Shown here: positions 1 to 6,776 of the stretch, piece after piece
Numbering within the stretch: position 1 is the stretch's first letter
How the letters are laid out: every line of letters starts with the position of its first letter
Assembly: GCA_016927965.1 (NCBI GenBank)
Contig: JAFGLP010000076.1
Span: 1-14,055 of the forward strand
Length of the DNA: 14,055 nucleotides
Direction of reading: 5' to 3'
From: Dehalococcoidia bacterium
GTDB taxonomy: Bacteria > Chloroflexota > Dehalococcoidia > GIF9 > UBA5629
Notes under the pieces: generated by a model
What the model was told of the DNA's origin: nothing
Database searches by the model: none
The model's input: the letters and a program-made list of their open reading frames with translations, nothing else
Program-made: the position numbers and the translations under genes

Positions 1-543
1 AAAACAGCGTGGAGAATGTTTAAGCAGATTCGCACACTTCTTGATGAGAGCGAAGGCATCCATAGTAATGCAGTCGAAGTTGATGAGACTTACGTTGGTG
101 GCAAACGCCCTGGTAAGCGTGGGCGTGGGGCTGCTGGTAAAACCGCTGTAATCGGCATAGCCCAAAGACAAGGTAAAGTCACCACTAAAGTTGTTGCTGA
201 TACCAAACGCTCTACTGTCATGCCTCTTATTCAAAAGAACGTAGCGCAGAAAACCATTGTTTATACTGATGAATATCCTATCTACGACACTGTTGAATCC
301 AATGGATTTACCCATAAAAGGTGCAATCATGGTGCTGGCGAGTACGTTGTTGGTGATGCCCATACAAACACCATCGAAGGCTTCTGGAGTCTTGTAAAGC
401 GTGGAATAAGCGGTGTTTATCATGCTGTAAGTCCTAAATATCTCCAGTCTTATCTGAATGAGTATGAGTTTCGTTACAACCACCGGAAGGATGTTCAACC
501 AATGTTTGTGACTGTTCTGAATCAGATACATCGTGCTTCTTAA
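1..543 (+). CDS. IS1595 family (ISXO2-like) transposase, 5' end outside the window
   Basis: This is the DDE transposase catalysing cut and rejoining of the IS ends. The frame is open to base 1 (codons read KTAWRM before the first internal ATG at 16), and 'KTAW' belongs to the helix before the catalytic domain in this family. The protein therefore continues upstream rather than starting at 16, and the missing part should hold the zinc-ribbon and HTH regions. Counting from the ATG at 16, the DDE-type residues are D23 (in VEVDETYVGGK), D85 (in YTDEYPIYD) and E121 (in NTIEGFWSLVKRG). The YNHR motif follows near the C-terminus. The visible catalytic domain is uninterrupted, so the gene may be intact. 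A small ORF overlaps its last 110 bases on the other strand. Confidence 0.9.
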   Translation, partial: KTAWRMFKQIRTLLDESEGIHSNAVEVDETYVGGKRPGKRGRGAAGKTAVIGIAQRQGKVTTKVVADTKRSTVMPLIQKNVAQKTIVYTDEYPIYDTVESNGFTHKRCNHGAGEYVVGDAHTNTIEGFWSLVKRGISGVYHAVSPKYLQSYLNEYEFRYNHRKDVQPMFVTVLNQIHRAS

Positions 544-613
544 TAGTCTTAGCCAATAAAGCAAGAAACTGCTCTTTGGTTATATCTCGATTAGTTATCT
601 TTCGTTTTGACAT
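434..613 (-). CDS. small hypothetical protein, antisense to the transposase 3' end
   Basis: A 59-residue ORF begins at ATG 613 (a GTG at 619 is in frame two codons earlier). It starts MSKRKITNRDITKEQFLALL, a basic N-terminus and short amphipathic helix that look protein-like. From about residue 20 onward it lies antisense to the transposase C-terminus, and that Ser/Thr/His-rich part may be a shadow of the other strand. It begins 10 bases after the stop of the membrane protein on the same strand, which suggests co-transcription. No clear Shine-Dalgarno is visible. From memory, small ORFs of this style occur beside IS1595-type transposases, so it could be an IS accessory ORF. No function can be assigned. 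Confidence 0.35.
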   Translation of the reverse strand: MSKRKITNRDITKEQFLALLAKTIKKHDVSDSEQSQTLVEHPSGGCNETHTHSDKTGDI

Positions 614-622
614 ATCCACATA

Positions 623-1486
623 TCACTTGCTGACAAGTTCTGGCTCTATGCTTATTCCATTATTCTTGCCATGATTTATTACTGTATAAGCAAATGTATT
701 AATGTTACTTAAATTTTGGCCGTGTAAAGATATTACTATTTTGAACTGTTTATCTCTTAACTGATAGTCACTGCGCCTTAGACCTTTTACTGTACTATTA
801 CTATGATTGTATGCATAACAATGTTCATCTGTTAAGTATTTGAACGCTAATACCATATTGTAAGATGGGCCATTTGGTTTTAATTCCACTTCTCTTATAT
901 CTCCAGAGAAATTTTTTATGATTTCAGGGTCACAACATTCGTTCCAAACTCCATCTAACTCTAAAATGATACTACCTTCGGAATTATGGTAACTTATATC
1001 AGCCCATACATTCTTTGCTGAGATATTTTTAGACACATTTCTGAAGGTAGTATAAACAGCACAAATATTAGAAATGTCAATACCTATTTCCCTGTCAACA
1101 AACTTACCAATTTCACTATTTGGAGCACTGGCTATTATTTGTGCACAATTGCTAGGACTATATCTTTGTTTCAGTAATTGCAAATCTCCATAAAATTTAT
1201 CACGCTGTTTGTAAGGGGCACGAAATAGATTCCATAAGTAAATCATTAAATATACAAAAACTAATCCTAAAATTAAACCTGCTGATGTCCCAATACAGGG
1301 TAATATAAACTGTTGAAATGGAGTGGAATCTAGTGGCAACAACTTGAATCCTACAATACCACCACATAGACCAAATAAAGTGGCACCTATCACTTCCACA
1401 CCCCAAAACCACAATCTGGAATCCTTACGAAATCTTTCCGTATCCCTATTTGCTCTAATAAATGATGATCCCCCCCCTGCGTCCAT
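623..1486 (-). CDS. two-helix membrane protein of unknown function
   Basis: This is a 287-residue protein I do not recognise. A short charged N-terminus (residues 1-25) is followed by two hydrophobic segments, about 30-50 and 60-88. They are separated by a short loop, giving a hairpin anchor. A basic stretch (RAPYKQRDKF) follows, then about 190 soluble residues with mixed alpha/beta character and several aromatic and Asn-rich segments. With both helices in the membrane, the large C-terminal domain would sit on the same side as the N-terminus, probably cytoplasmic. Start ATG 1486 has only a weak upstream Shine-Dalgarno, and an eight-G tract covers codons 4-6. The gene lies between an IS transposase and the core dgt operon and is divergent from dgt. 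It may be an IS passenger or other acquired gene. Confidence 0.7.
   Translation of the reverse strand: MDAGGGSSFIRANRDTERFRKDSRLWFWGVEVIGATLFGLCGGIVGFKLLPLDSTPFQQFILPCIGTSAGLILGLVFVYLMIYLWNLFRAPYKQRDKFYGDLQLLKQRYSPSNCAQIIASAPNSEIGKFVDREIGIDISNICAVYTTFRNVSKNISAKNVWADISYHNSEGSIILELDGVWNECCDPEIIKNFSGDIREVELKPNGPSYNMVLAFKYLTDEHCYAYNHSNSTVKGLRRSDYQLRDKQFKIVISLHGQNLSNINTFAYTVINHGKNNGISIEPELVSK
1470..1477. repeat. homopolymer tract C8 (G8 in the membrane protein gene)
   Basis: Eight consecutive C on the + strand read as G8 on the coding strand, immediately after the third codon of the membrane protein gene (ATG GAC GCA, then GGG GGG GGA). A one-base slip would shift the reading frame right after the start. 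The tract also sits about 10 bases upstream of the putative dgt -10 element. Confidence 0.9.
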
Positions 1487-1494
1487 GCTATAAT
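1486..1494 (+). promoter_or_regulatory. extended -10 promoter for the dgt-dnaG-rpoD operon
   Basis: TGCTATAAT is a perfect -10 hexamer with the upstream TG of extended -10 promoters. No good -35 is visible at 16-18 bases upstream, which extended -10 promoters can tolerate. The predicted transcript start is near 1501, about 54 bases before the dgt ATG. This argues against the earlier in-frame ATGs at 1462/1465 as the dgt start. Confidence 0.5.
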
Positions 1495-1501
1495 TCTACC
1501 A

Positions 1502-1530
1502 TATCTAGCAATAGAAATACACGATGTCAA
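1502..1530 (-). promoter_or_regulatory. possible promoter for the membrane protein gene
   Basis: On the minus strand TTGACA (1530-1525) is followed after exactly 17 bases by TAGATA (1507-1502), a weak -10 match. Transcription would begin near 1495, giving a leader of only about 9 bases before ATG 1486. The -35 hexamer is perfect but the -10 matches only three of six positions. Confidence 0.3.
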
Positions 1531-1554
1531 GGGATAGTCGCCTTAAATTTTTAT

Positions 1555-2598
1555 ATGGCTGACTTAAATGTCCGGCAGAGGTTGGAGCTTGCCGAAGAGC
1601 GATTGGCGCCTTGGGCAGCCCGCAGTGCAGCAAGCAGAGGTAGAGCGATTGCCGAAGATCCCTGTCCCCTGAGGACTGCCTTTCAGCGAGATCGCGACCG
1701 CATCATATTCAGCAACGCATTCAGAAGACTGAAACATAAAACACAGGTATTTATCGCACCGTTGGGAGACCATTATGTTACACGTCTGACACATACGCTC
1801 GAAGTATCGCAAATAGCACGTACCATATCCCGGGCACTTAACCTGAATGAAGACCTTACGGAAGCAATAGCAATGGGACATGATCTGGGGCACACGCCAT
1901 TCGGACATATGGGAGAAGAAGTATTAAATGAATTATTGCCTGGCGGTTTCAGGCATTATGAACAAAGCCTGCGCGTGGTGGACCATATAGAAAATAAAGG
2001 TAGGGGCTTAAACTTAACATGGGAAGTCAGGGATGGGATATTAAACCACTCTAAAGGCGATCTTGAAATACTTGAAGAGGGCTGGAATACAGTCTCAACT
2101 ATCGAAGGACAGGTAGTAAAAATGGCCGACCTGGTAGCGTATATTAACCATGATGTCGAAGACGCTGTGAGGGCCAATGTTATCTCGATATCAGATCTGC
2201 CGGAGTCAACCTCCAGAGTTCTTGGTCCCACAAATTCCTCCAGAATAAATACCCTTGTTACCGACATTGTTAATTATTCTGCCAATTCTCTAAACTCAAA
2301 AACAGCAAAGCCGGCTATCGGTATGAGCAATTTCGTACGGACTGCATCCAATGAACTTAGGGAATTCCTTTTTTCAAAAGTATATTTCGCTAACCGTGAG
2401 AAAGAAGAGGAAGCTAAAGCACGCGAATTGCTGATTTTTCTATTTAAATATTTTGTTAAAAATCCCACTAATTTACCGGTTGACTATAATGATTCCGGCG
2501 AGAAAATTGAAAGGTGCGTAGCTGATTATGTTTCCGGCATGTCAGATCAGTACGCTATACTTACTGCAAGAAAATTCGGTGGAACGACTTTATTGTAA
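1555..2598 (+). CDS. dgt: HD-domain deoxynucleotide triphosphohydrolase (dGTPase-like)
   Basis: Dgt-family enzymes hydrolyse dNTPs to deoxynucleoside plus tripolyphosphate, shaping the dNTP pool. The 347-residue protein has the family N-terminus (RTAFQRDRDRIIFSNAFRRL, residues 40-59) and the HD metal site: H80 (RLTHTLEVSQ), H109-D110 (MGHDLGHTPFGH) and D192 (ADLVAYINHDVEDA). The length fits the shorter Dgt-like class rather than the ~500-residue E. coli enzyme. I choose ATG 1555 because family homology begins there and a good promoter lies downstream of the earlier in-frame ATGs. No strong Shine-Dalgarno is seen (AAGGGA is 20 bases away). dnaG follows after 23 bases, so it is first in the operon. 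Exact dNTP preference cannot be read from sequence. Confidence 0.9.
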   Translation: MADLNVRQRLELAEERLAPWAARSAASRGRAIAEDPCPLRTAFQRDRDRIIFSNAFRRLKHKTQVFIAPLGDHYVTRLTHTLEVSQIARTISRALNLNEDLTEAIAMGHDLGHTPFGHMGEEVLNELLPGGFRHYEQSLRVVDHIENKGRGLNLTWEVRDGILNHSKGDLEILEEGWNTVSTIEGQVVKMADLVAYINHDVEDAVRANVISISDLPESTSRVLGPTNSSRINTLVTDIVNYSANSLNSKTAKPAIGMSNFVRTASNELREFLFSKVYFANREKEEEAKARELLIFLFKYFVKNPTNLPVDYNDSGEKIERCVADYVSGMSDQYAILTARKFGGTTLL

Positions 2599-2621
2599 CT
2601 ATATTACCTTTTTAATGAACA

Positions 2622-4493
2622 ATGAATACAGTTGATGATATCAAGCAAAAAATCGATATTGTAGACGTCGTGTCACAATATGTAAAGCTTCAGAAGTCGG
2701 GCCGTAATTTTAAAGCAGCCTGCCCCTTCCACTCCGAAAAGACCGCATCCTTCTTCGTTTTCCCTGAAAAGCAAAGCTGGCATTGTTTCGGCGCCTGCGG
2801 CACAGGCGGAGACGTATTTTCCTTCATAATGAAAAAGGAAGGGATTGATTTCAGCCAGGCATTACGCATGCTGGCTGAAGAAGCAGGAGTCACACTCTCT
2901 TATCAATCGCAGCAAAATGTTAAAGAAGAACAAGTGAAATATGAGAGTCTGTTTAAACTGAATGAAGTTACAGCGGAGTATTTTCACTACCTTCTGCTGC
3001 ATTCCAAAGACGCCGAGACCGCCAGGCAATACGTAAAGAAAAGAGCGCTTGCACCCAAAACCATAGAAAACTTTCAGATTGGGTACGCCTTAGACCGCTG
3101 GGATGACCTCAGCTCTTATTTAATTAAATCCGGTTATAAAGAAAATGATATGCTGGCCGTTGGATTAATTGTTCTGCGAGACAAGGGCGGCTATTACGAC
3201 AGATTCAGGAACAGGCTGATGTTTCCAATAAGGGATATTAAGGGGAGAGTTGTCGGTTTTGGAGGACGTGCACTGGATGATTCTCTTCCCAAATACTTAA
3301 ACTCGCCTCAAACAGCTATTTTTGATAAAAGCGGCATCATCTATGGCATAGATAGGGCGCAGACAGCAATAAGACAAAAGGATTCTGTTGTTATAACAGA
3401 AGGATATATGGATACTATCGCCGCACATGAATTTGGTTTTGAGAATACAGTGGCATCGATGGGTACTGCGTTGACCGGGAAGCAGATATCGATACTGCGG
3501 AAATTATCCAAGAATATTATTTTTGCATTGGATTCAGATCAAGCCGGATTGGAAGCTACAGCAAGAAGCATATTAACTATTGATGAACAAATACCAAAAG
3601 AGCACTGGATGCCCTGGATAGAATCTAAAACATACAACGAACTGCTCAAATATGAGATACAGGTAGTTGAAATTCAAGATGGTAAGGACCCCGATGAAAT
3701 CATCAGGAAATCACCGGAAAAATGGGCAAAATTACTGGACGCTCCGCAGCCAATTATTGATTTTACTTTAAAAAAGGAAATTGATACCATAAACCGAGAT
3801 GACCCTAAAGAGAAATCTGCAATAGTTTCCAAGTTTTTGCCGATTTTATCTCAAATCGATGATCCGGTCCGTCGGGCACATTATGTACAGAAACTTGCCG
3901 GGCTTTTAAAACTAGATGAGAGATCTGTGCGTGATGCCCTGGTAAATTCACAAAAACAGGAGAAACAATATAAGCAGGGCAAAATAAATAAGATATCAAG
4001 AAACTATGCTGATCAGACTGCAGATTCAAGATCTATTGAGGAATATTGCCTGGCTTTATTATTGAAGTTCCCTGACCTGATGAAGAGCGGAAAGAATATT
4101 GACACTATATATTTTGAACATTCAGACAATAGAGATATATTATTAAGGTGGCAATTAGACACGAATTTAGAAGCAATTGCACAAGATTTGGATCCTGCCT
4201 TAAGTGAGTATTTAAACCATTTATTTTCGTTGGGCGATCGCTTTCCGCCATCGCTAAGCAAGGAGAAAAAAGAAAGGGAACACGCGCTGGATGATTGCAT
4301 AAACCGTTTGCAGGAAAGATACGTTAAAAGCCTTGAACTCAAGAAAAAACTGGTACTTACTGAAGAACGTGAAGATGGTAACAGTGATATGCAATTGGCC
4401 AAACTGGTGGAACACGGTATAAAAGAAAGCCAACAGTTGCATGATATTTTTCGAAAACGTGGCCGCCTTTTTAAGCGCACGAAGGGAGTCTAA
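2622..4493 (+). CDS. dnaG: DNA primase
   Basis: This enzyme synthesises RNA primers for DNA replication at the fork, recruited by the replicative helicase. The 623-residue protein opens with the canonical DDIKQKIDIVDVVSQYVKL. A CHC2 zinc-binding domain follows: C34, H37, C55, C59. The last cysteine pair is spaced CFGAC, one residue longer than the CFGC of E. coli, a variant I associate with Chloroflexota. The catalytic core includes RFRNRLMFPI and the TOPRIM residues E260 (TEGYMD) and D304/D306 (ALDSDQAG). The C-terminal ~170 residues are divergent, charged and helical, as expected of the helicase-binding domain. It lies between dgt and rpoD; its stop codon is directly followed by the rpoD ATG. 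No clear Shine-Dalgarno precedes ATG 2622, so translation may depend on coupling to dgt. Confidence 0.96.
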   Translation: MNTVDDIKQKIDIVDVVSQYVKLQKSGRNFKAACPFHSEKTASFFVFPEKQSWHCFGACGTGGDVFSFIMKKEGIDFSQALRMLAEEAGVTLSYQSQQNVKEEQVKYESLFKLNEVTAEYFHYLLLHSKDAETARQYVKKRALAPKTIENFQIGYALDRWDDLSSYLIKSGYKENDMLAVGLIVLRDKGGYYDRFRNRLMFPIRDIKGRVVGFGGRALDDSLPKYLNSPQTAIFDKSGIIYGIDRAQTAIRQKDSVVITEGYMDTIAAHEFGFENTVASMGTALTGKQISILRKLSKNIIFALDSDQAGLEATARSILTIDEQIPKEHWMPWIESKTYNELLKYEIQVVEIQDGKDPDEIIRKSPEKWAKLLDAPQPIIDFTLKKEIDTINRDDPKEKSAIVSKFLPILSQIDDPVRRAHYVQKLAGLLKLDERSVRDALVNSQKQEKQYKQGKINKISRNYADQTADSRSIEEYCLALLLKFPDLMKSGKNIDTIYFEHSDNRDILLRWQLDTNLEAIAQDLDPALSEYLNHLFSLGDRFPPSLSKEKKEREHALDDCINRLQERYVKSLELKKKLVLTEEREDGNSDMQLAKLVEHGIKESQQLHDIFRKRGRLFKRTKGV

Positions 4494-6137
4494 ATGGCGA
4501 AATCGACACAAAAAAAAGGCAAAGCTAAAGCCAAAACTAATATCAAATTAAAAGCGAAAAAACAGTCTGAAAGCGTTAAGACCGCTAAAACTGGGAAAAA
4601 AACTTTTTCTGAACCCGAACTTGTGTCTGCAATAGCTGCCGATTTTGTATCTGAAGACTTCGAAGTACCTCACGATAAATGGGAAAAGCTTGCGACTGAA
4701 GGACCCACCAAAGATGAAAAAGAACTTCTTTTCAGCGATATAGAAGCGCCTGAATTCGCTGAAGAGGAATTGCCGGAGAAGGGAGAGGGAGAAAGCGAGG
4801 CAGCAGAAAAGCCTCTGTTAGAGCTTGAAGTCGAACTGGCTGGCCATGAGGCTATAGACGATCCTGTCAGGATGTATCTCCATGAGATCGGGAAATATCC
4901 CCTTTTAAACGCAAAACTTGAGCGCGAGTTAGCCAGTAAGATTGAACCCTACAAATATATTGAAAACATCAAAGAATCGTTTAAGAATAGCGTAAGCCGT
5001 TTCCCCAGCATTTCCGATTTTATTATCCAAATACTTAAGAATCTTGGAGATTGTGATACTGTCATCGATAAGCTGGCCGAACAACTGGATATCGAGAAGG
5101 AGCTGAGCTTCCGAGAAAAACTCCTTAGTGCTAAGTTACATCAATCCATTGACGAGTTTATTAATCCTGAGGTAGTGCATAAAATTGCTCAAGAATTACA
5201 GATGGAAGCCTCCGAAATAGAAAAAAGAATGGTGGACTATTCAATATACGTGCGTATTCTTAACCCGGAGATTTTTGCAATTATTGACGGCAATTCGACC
5301 TGGGAAAAAGTTATGCAAATAGTCGTTATAAACAGTGATATTAAATTCGCTGCTAAAATCGACGATAACTGCCATCCATTCCAGCATAAATTTAATTTAA
5401 TTGACAGGGATGGCAAAGAGGCCAGCCGGCAACTGACTGTCTCTAACTTGCGTCTGGTAGTCAGCGTTGCCAAGAAATATGTCGGGCATGGTATGCCGCT
5501 TCTTGATCTCATACAAGAAGGTAATATAGGGCTGGTACGCGCAGTTGAGAAATTCGAATACAGGAAAGGCTATAAATTCAGCACCTATGCCACATGGTGG
5601 ATAAGGCAGGCTATAACGCGTGCTATAGCAGATCAGGCAAGGACAATCCGCATACCTGTTCACATGGTGGAGACAATCAACCGCTTATTAAAAGTCAACC
5701 GCAAGCTTTCTCAAGAGTTTGGACGTGAACCGAGTTGCGAAGAAATAGGGCTAGGTATGGAGATTTCCGCTGAAAAAGTCAGAGAAATCATGAAGCTTTC
5801 TCAGGTGCCTATATCACTTGAAATGCCTATCGGAGAAGAGGAGGACAGCCATCTGGGAGACTTCATTGAAGACAGATCAAACCTACCCCCGGCCGATGCT
5901 GCTTCCCGTGAATTACTCAAGGCCCAGCTTGACAAAGTGCTCGGCGAACTAACAGACCGTGAGAGAAAGGTCTTGCTTCTACGGTTCGGATTGGAGGACG
6001 GAAGATCCAGGACACTTGAAGAAGTTGGCAAGGAATTCAACGTTACACGTGAGAGAATAAGGCAGATTGAAGCCAAAGCACTGCGCAAACTACGGCATCC
6101 CAGTAGGAGCCGCAAACTCAAGGACTATCTTGAATAG
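4494..6137 (+). CDS. rpoD: primary RNA polymerase sigma factor (sigma-70 family)
   Basis: This is the housekeeping sigma factor directing RNA polymerase to -10/-35 promoters. The start directly abuts the dnaG stop, and AAGGGAG at 4482-4488 is a good Shine-Dalgarno within dnaG. The 547 residues comprise: a Lys/Ala-rich tail (1-36); an acidic linker (about 51-120) in place of a recognisable region 1.1; region 1.2 (121-155, [17 protein letters not shown]); a ~150-residue nonconserved insert (156-305); region 2 (about 307-383, with [36 protein letters not shown] and [14 protein letters not shown]); region 3 (385-460); and region 4 with the HTH (507-533, [20 protein letters not shown]). All core motifs are intact, including the aromatic/WW residues used in -10 melting. 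The long insert distinguishes it from the short-insert sigma factors of many Gram-positives. Confidence 0.96.
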   Translation: MAKSTQKKGKAKAKTNIKLKAKKQSESVKTAKTGKKTFSEPELVSAIAADFVSEDFEVPHDKWEKLATEGPTKDEKELLFSDIEAPEFAEEELPEKGEGESEAAEKPLLELEVELAGHEAIDDPVRMYLHEIGKYPLLNAKLERELASKIEPYKYIENIKESFKNSVSRFPSISDFIIQILKNLGDCDTVIDKLAEQLDIEKELSFREKLLSAKLHQSIDEFINPEVVHKIAQELQMEASEIEKRMVDYSIYVRILNPEIFAIIDGNSTWEKVMQIVVINSDIKFAAKIDDNCHPFQHKFNLIDRDGKEASRQLTVSNLRLVVSVAKKYVGHGMPLLDLIQEGNIGLVRAVEKFEYRKGYKFSTYATWWIRQAITRAIADQARTIRIPVHMVETINRLLKVNRKLSQEFGREPSCEEIGLGMEISAEKVREIMKLSQVPISLEMPIGEEEDSHLGDFIEDRSNLPPADAASRELLKAQLDKVLGELTDRERKVLLLRFGLEDGRSRTLEEVGKEFNVTRERIRQIEAKALRKLRHPSRSRKLKDYLE

Positions 6138-6163
6138 TCGCTCGTAAATCAGGAGGAAATCAG

Positions 6164-6772
6164 ATGAGAATCCTAAAGGGATTTTTAATGTTCATGGGCG
6201 TCCTTGCAGTACTCGCAATTATCATACTTATTATCGGCTATGTACTGGCACTGCTAACTCCAGATATGCGCTCCAATATGCGGCCTGTTGTATTATCATC
6301 TGAAGCAGTCGACAGCCTCAATAGTAAATTAGACACGATGAAAAAAGACGCGGCTGAAGCTAATGCAAACGACACCAAGAAAAATATTGAACTGCTCGTA
6401 ACCGAGGAAGAGATAAATTCAATTATAGTAATGACATTAGCCGAGGGAAACTTACCCGCCAAAGAAATGCTGGTCAACTTCAACGACGGTTATCTACTGG
6501 CATATAACGCCTGGAATTTTCCGGCCCTGCCCGCTAAAACATGTATTATGGGATCGATAGCTGTTGAAAATGCAAAACCCAATTTCATGGTGAGATCGTT
6601 CTATCTTGGCAAACTGCCGCTTTCCAGCGCCATCAATAAGAATGTTCAGGACATTATCAACATCGGCCTGCAGTTAAATGCTCCACTGGATGAACTGAAA
6701 TTAGATTTACAGGAAATAACAATCAGTGAAGGACAGATGAGGCTTATGATGGTAACAAGAAGCGGCAAATAG
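6164..6772 (+). CDS. membrane-anchored protein of unknown function
   Basis: This is a 202-residue protein with one N-terminal hydrophobic segment (residues 7-31, after a short basic MRILK). It is probably a signal anchor holding the rest outside the membrane; no lipobox is seen. The linker (about 45-70) is Lys/Asp/Ala-rich. The C-terminal ~135 residues start with LLVTEEEINSIIVMTL and contain SFYLGKLPLSSAINK. This layout resembles the YpmS/DUF2140 type of extracytoplasmic protein (membrane helix, 'EEINALI' helix, 'GKLPLP' segment), but I hold that only as a weak resemblance. A strong AGGAGG at 6151-6156, seven bases before the ATG, and 26 bases from the rpoD stop indicate that it ends the dgt-dnaG-rpoD operon. 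It is not a usual member of this operon in model organisms. Confidence 0.75.
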   Translation: MRILKGFLMFMGVLAVLAIIILIIGYVLALLTPDMRSNMRPVVLSSEAVDSLNSKLDTMKKDAAEANANDTKKNIELLVTEEEINSIIVMTLAEGNLPAKEMLVNFNDGYLLAYNAWNFPALPAKTCIMGSIAVENAKPNFMVRSFYLGKLPLSSAINKNVQDIINIGLQLNAPLDELKLDLQEITISEGQMRLMMVTRSGK

Positions 6773-6776
6773 GCAC

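Larger units (their letters stand above)
1..619. mobile_element. right-hand part of an IS1595-family insertion sequence, ends not defined
   Basis: The transposase coding sequence enters from the left window edge, so the left terminal repeat and the 5' part of the transposase lie outside. IS1595 elements normally end in short inverted repeats flanked by 8-bp target duplications. Without the left end I cannot identify the right repeat by matching. The right limit given here is only the end of the small reverse ORF that overlaps the transposase. The true end could lie just after base 543, or as far as the C8 tract near 1477 if the membrane protein is a passenger gene; passengers are known in this family. 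Confidence 0.5.

Noticed and set aside
16..543. Transposase as a complete 175-residue protein starting at ATG 16
   Set aside because: The frame is open to base 1 and the upstream codons (KTAWR) match the family, so the gene simply crosses the window edge.
1462..1554. Longer dgt starting at the ATGs at 1462 or 1465
   Set aside because: The extra residues do not resemble the family, overlap the divergent gene's 5' end and its C8 tract, and lie upstream of the best promoter.
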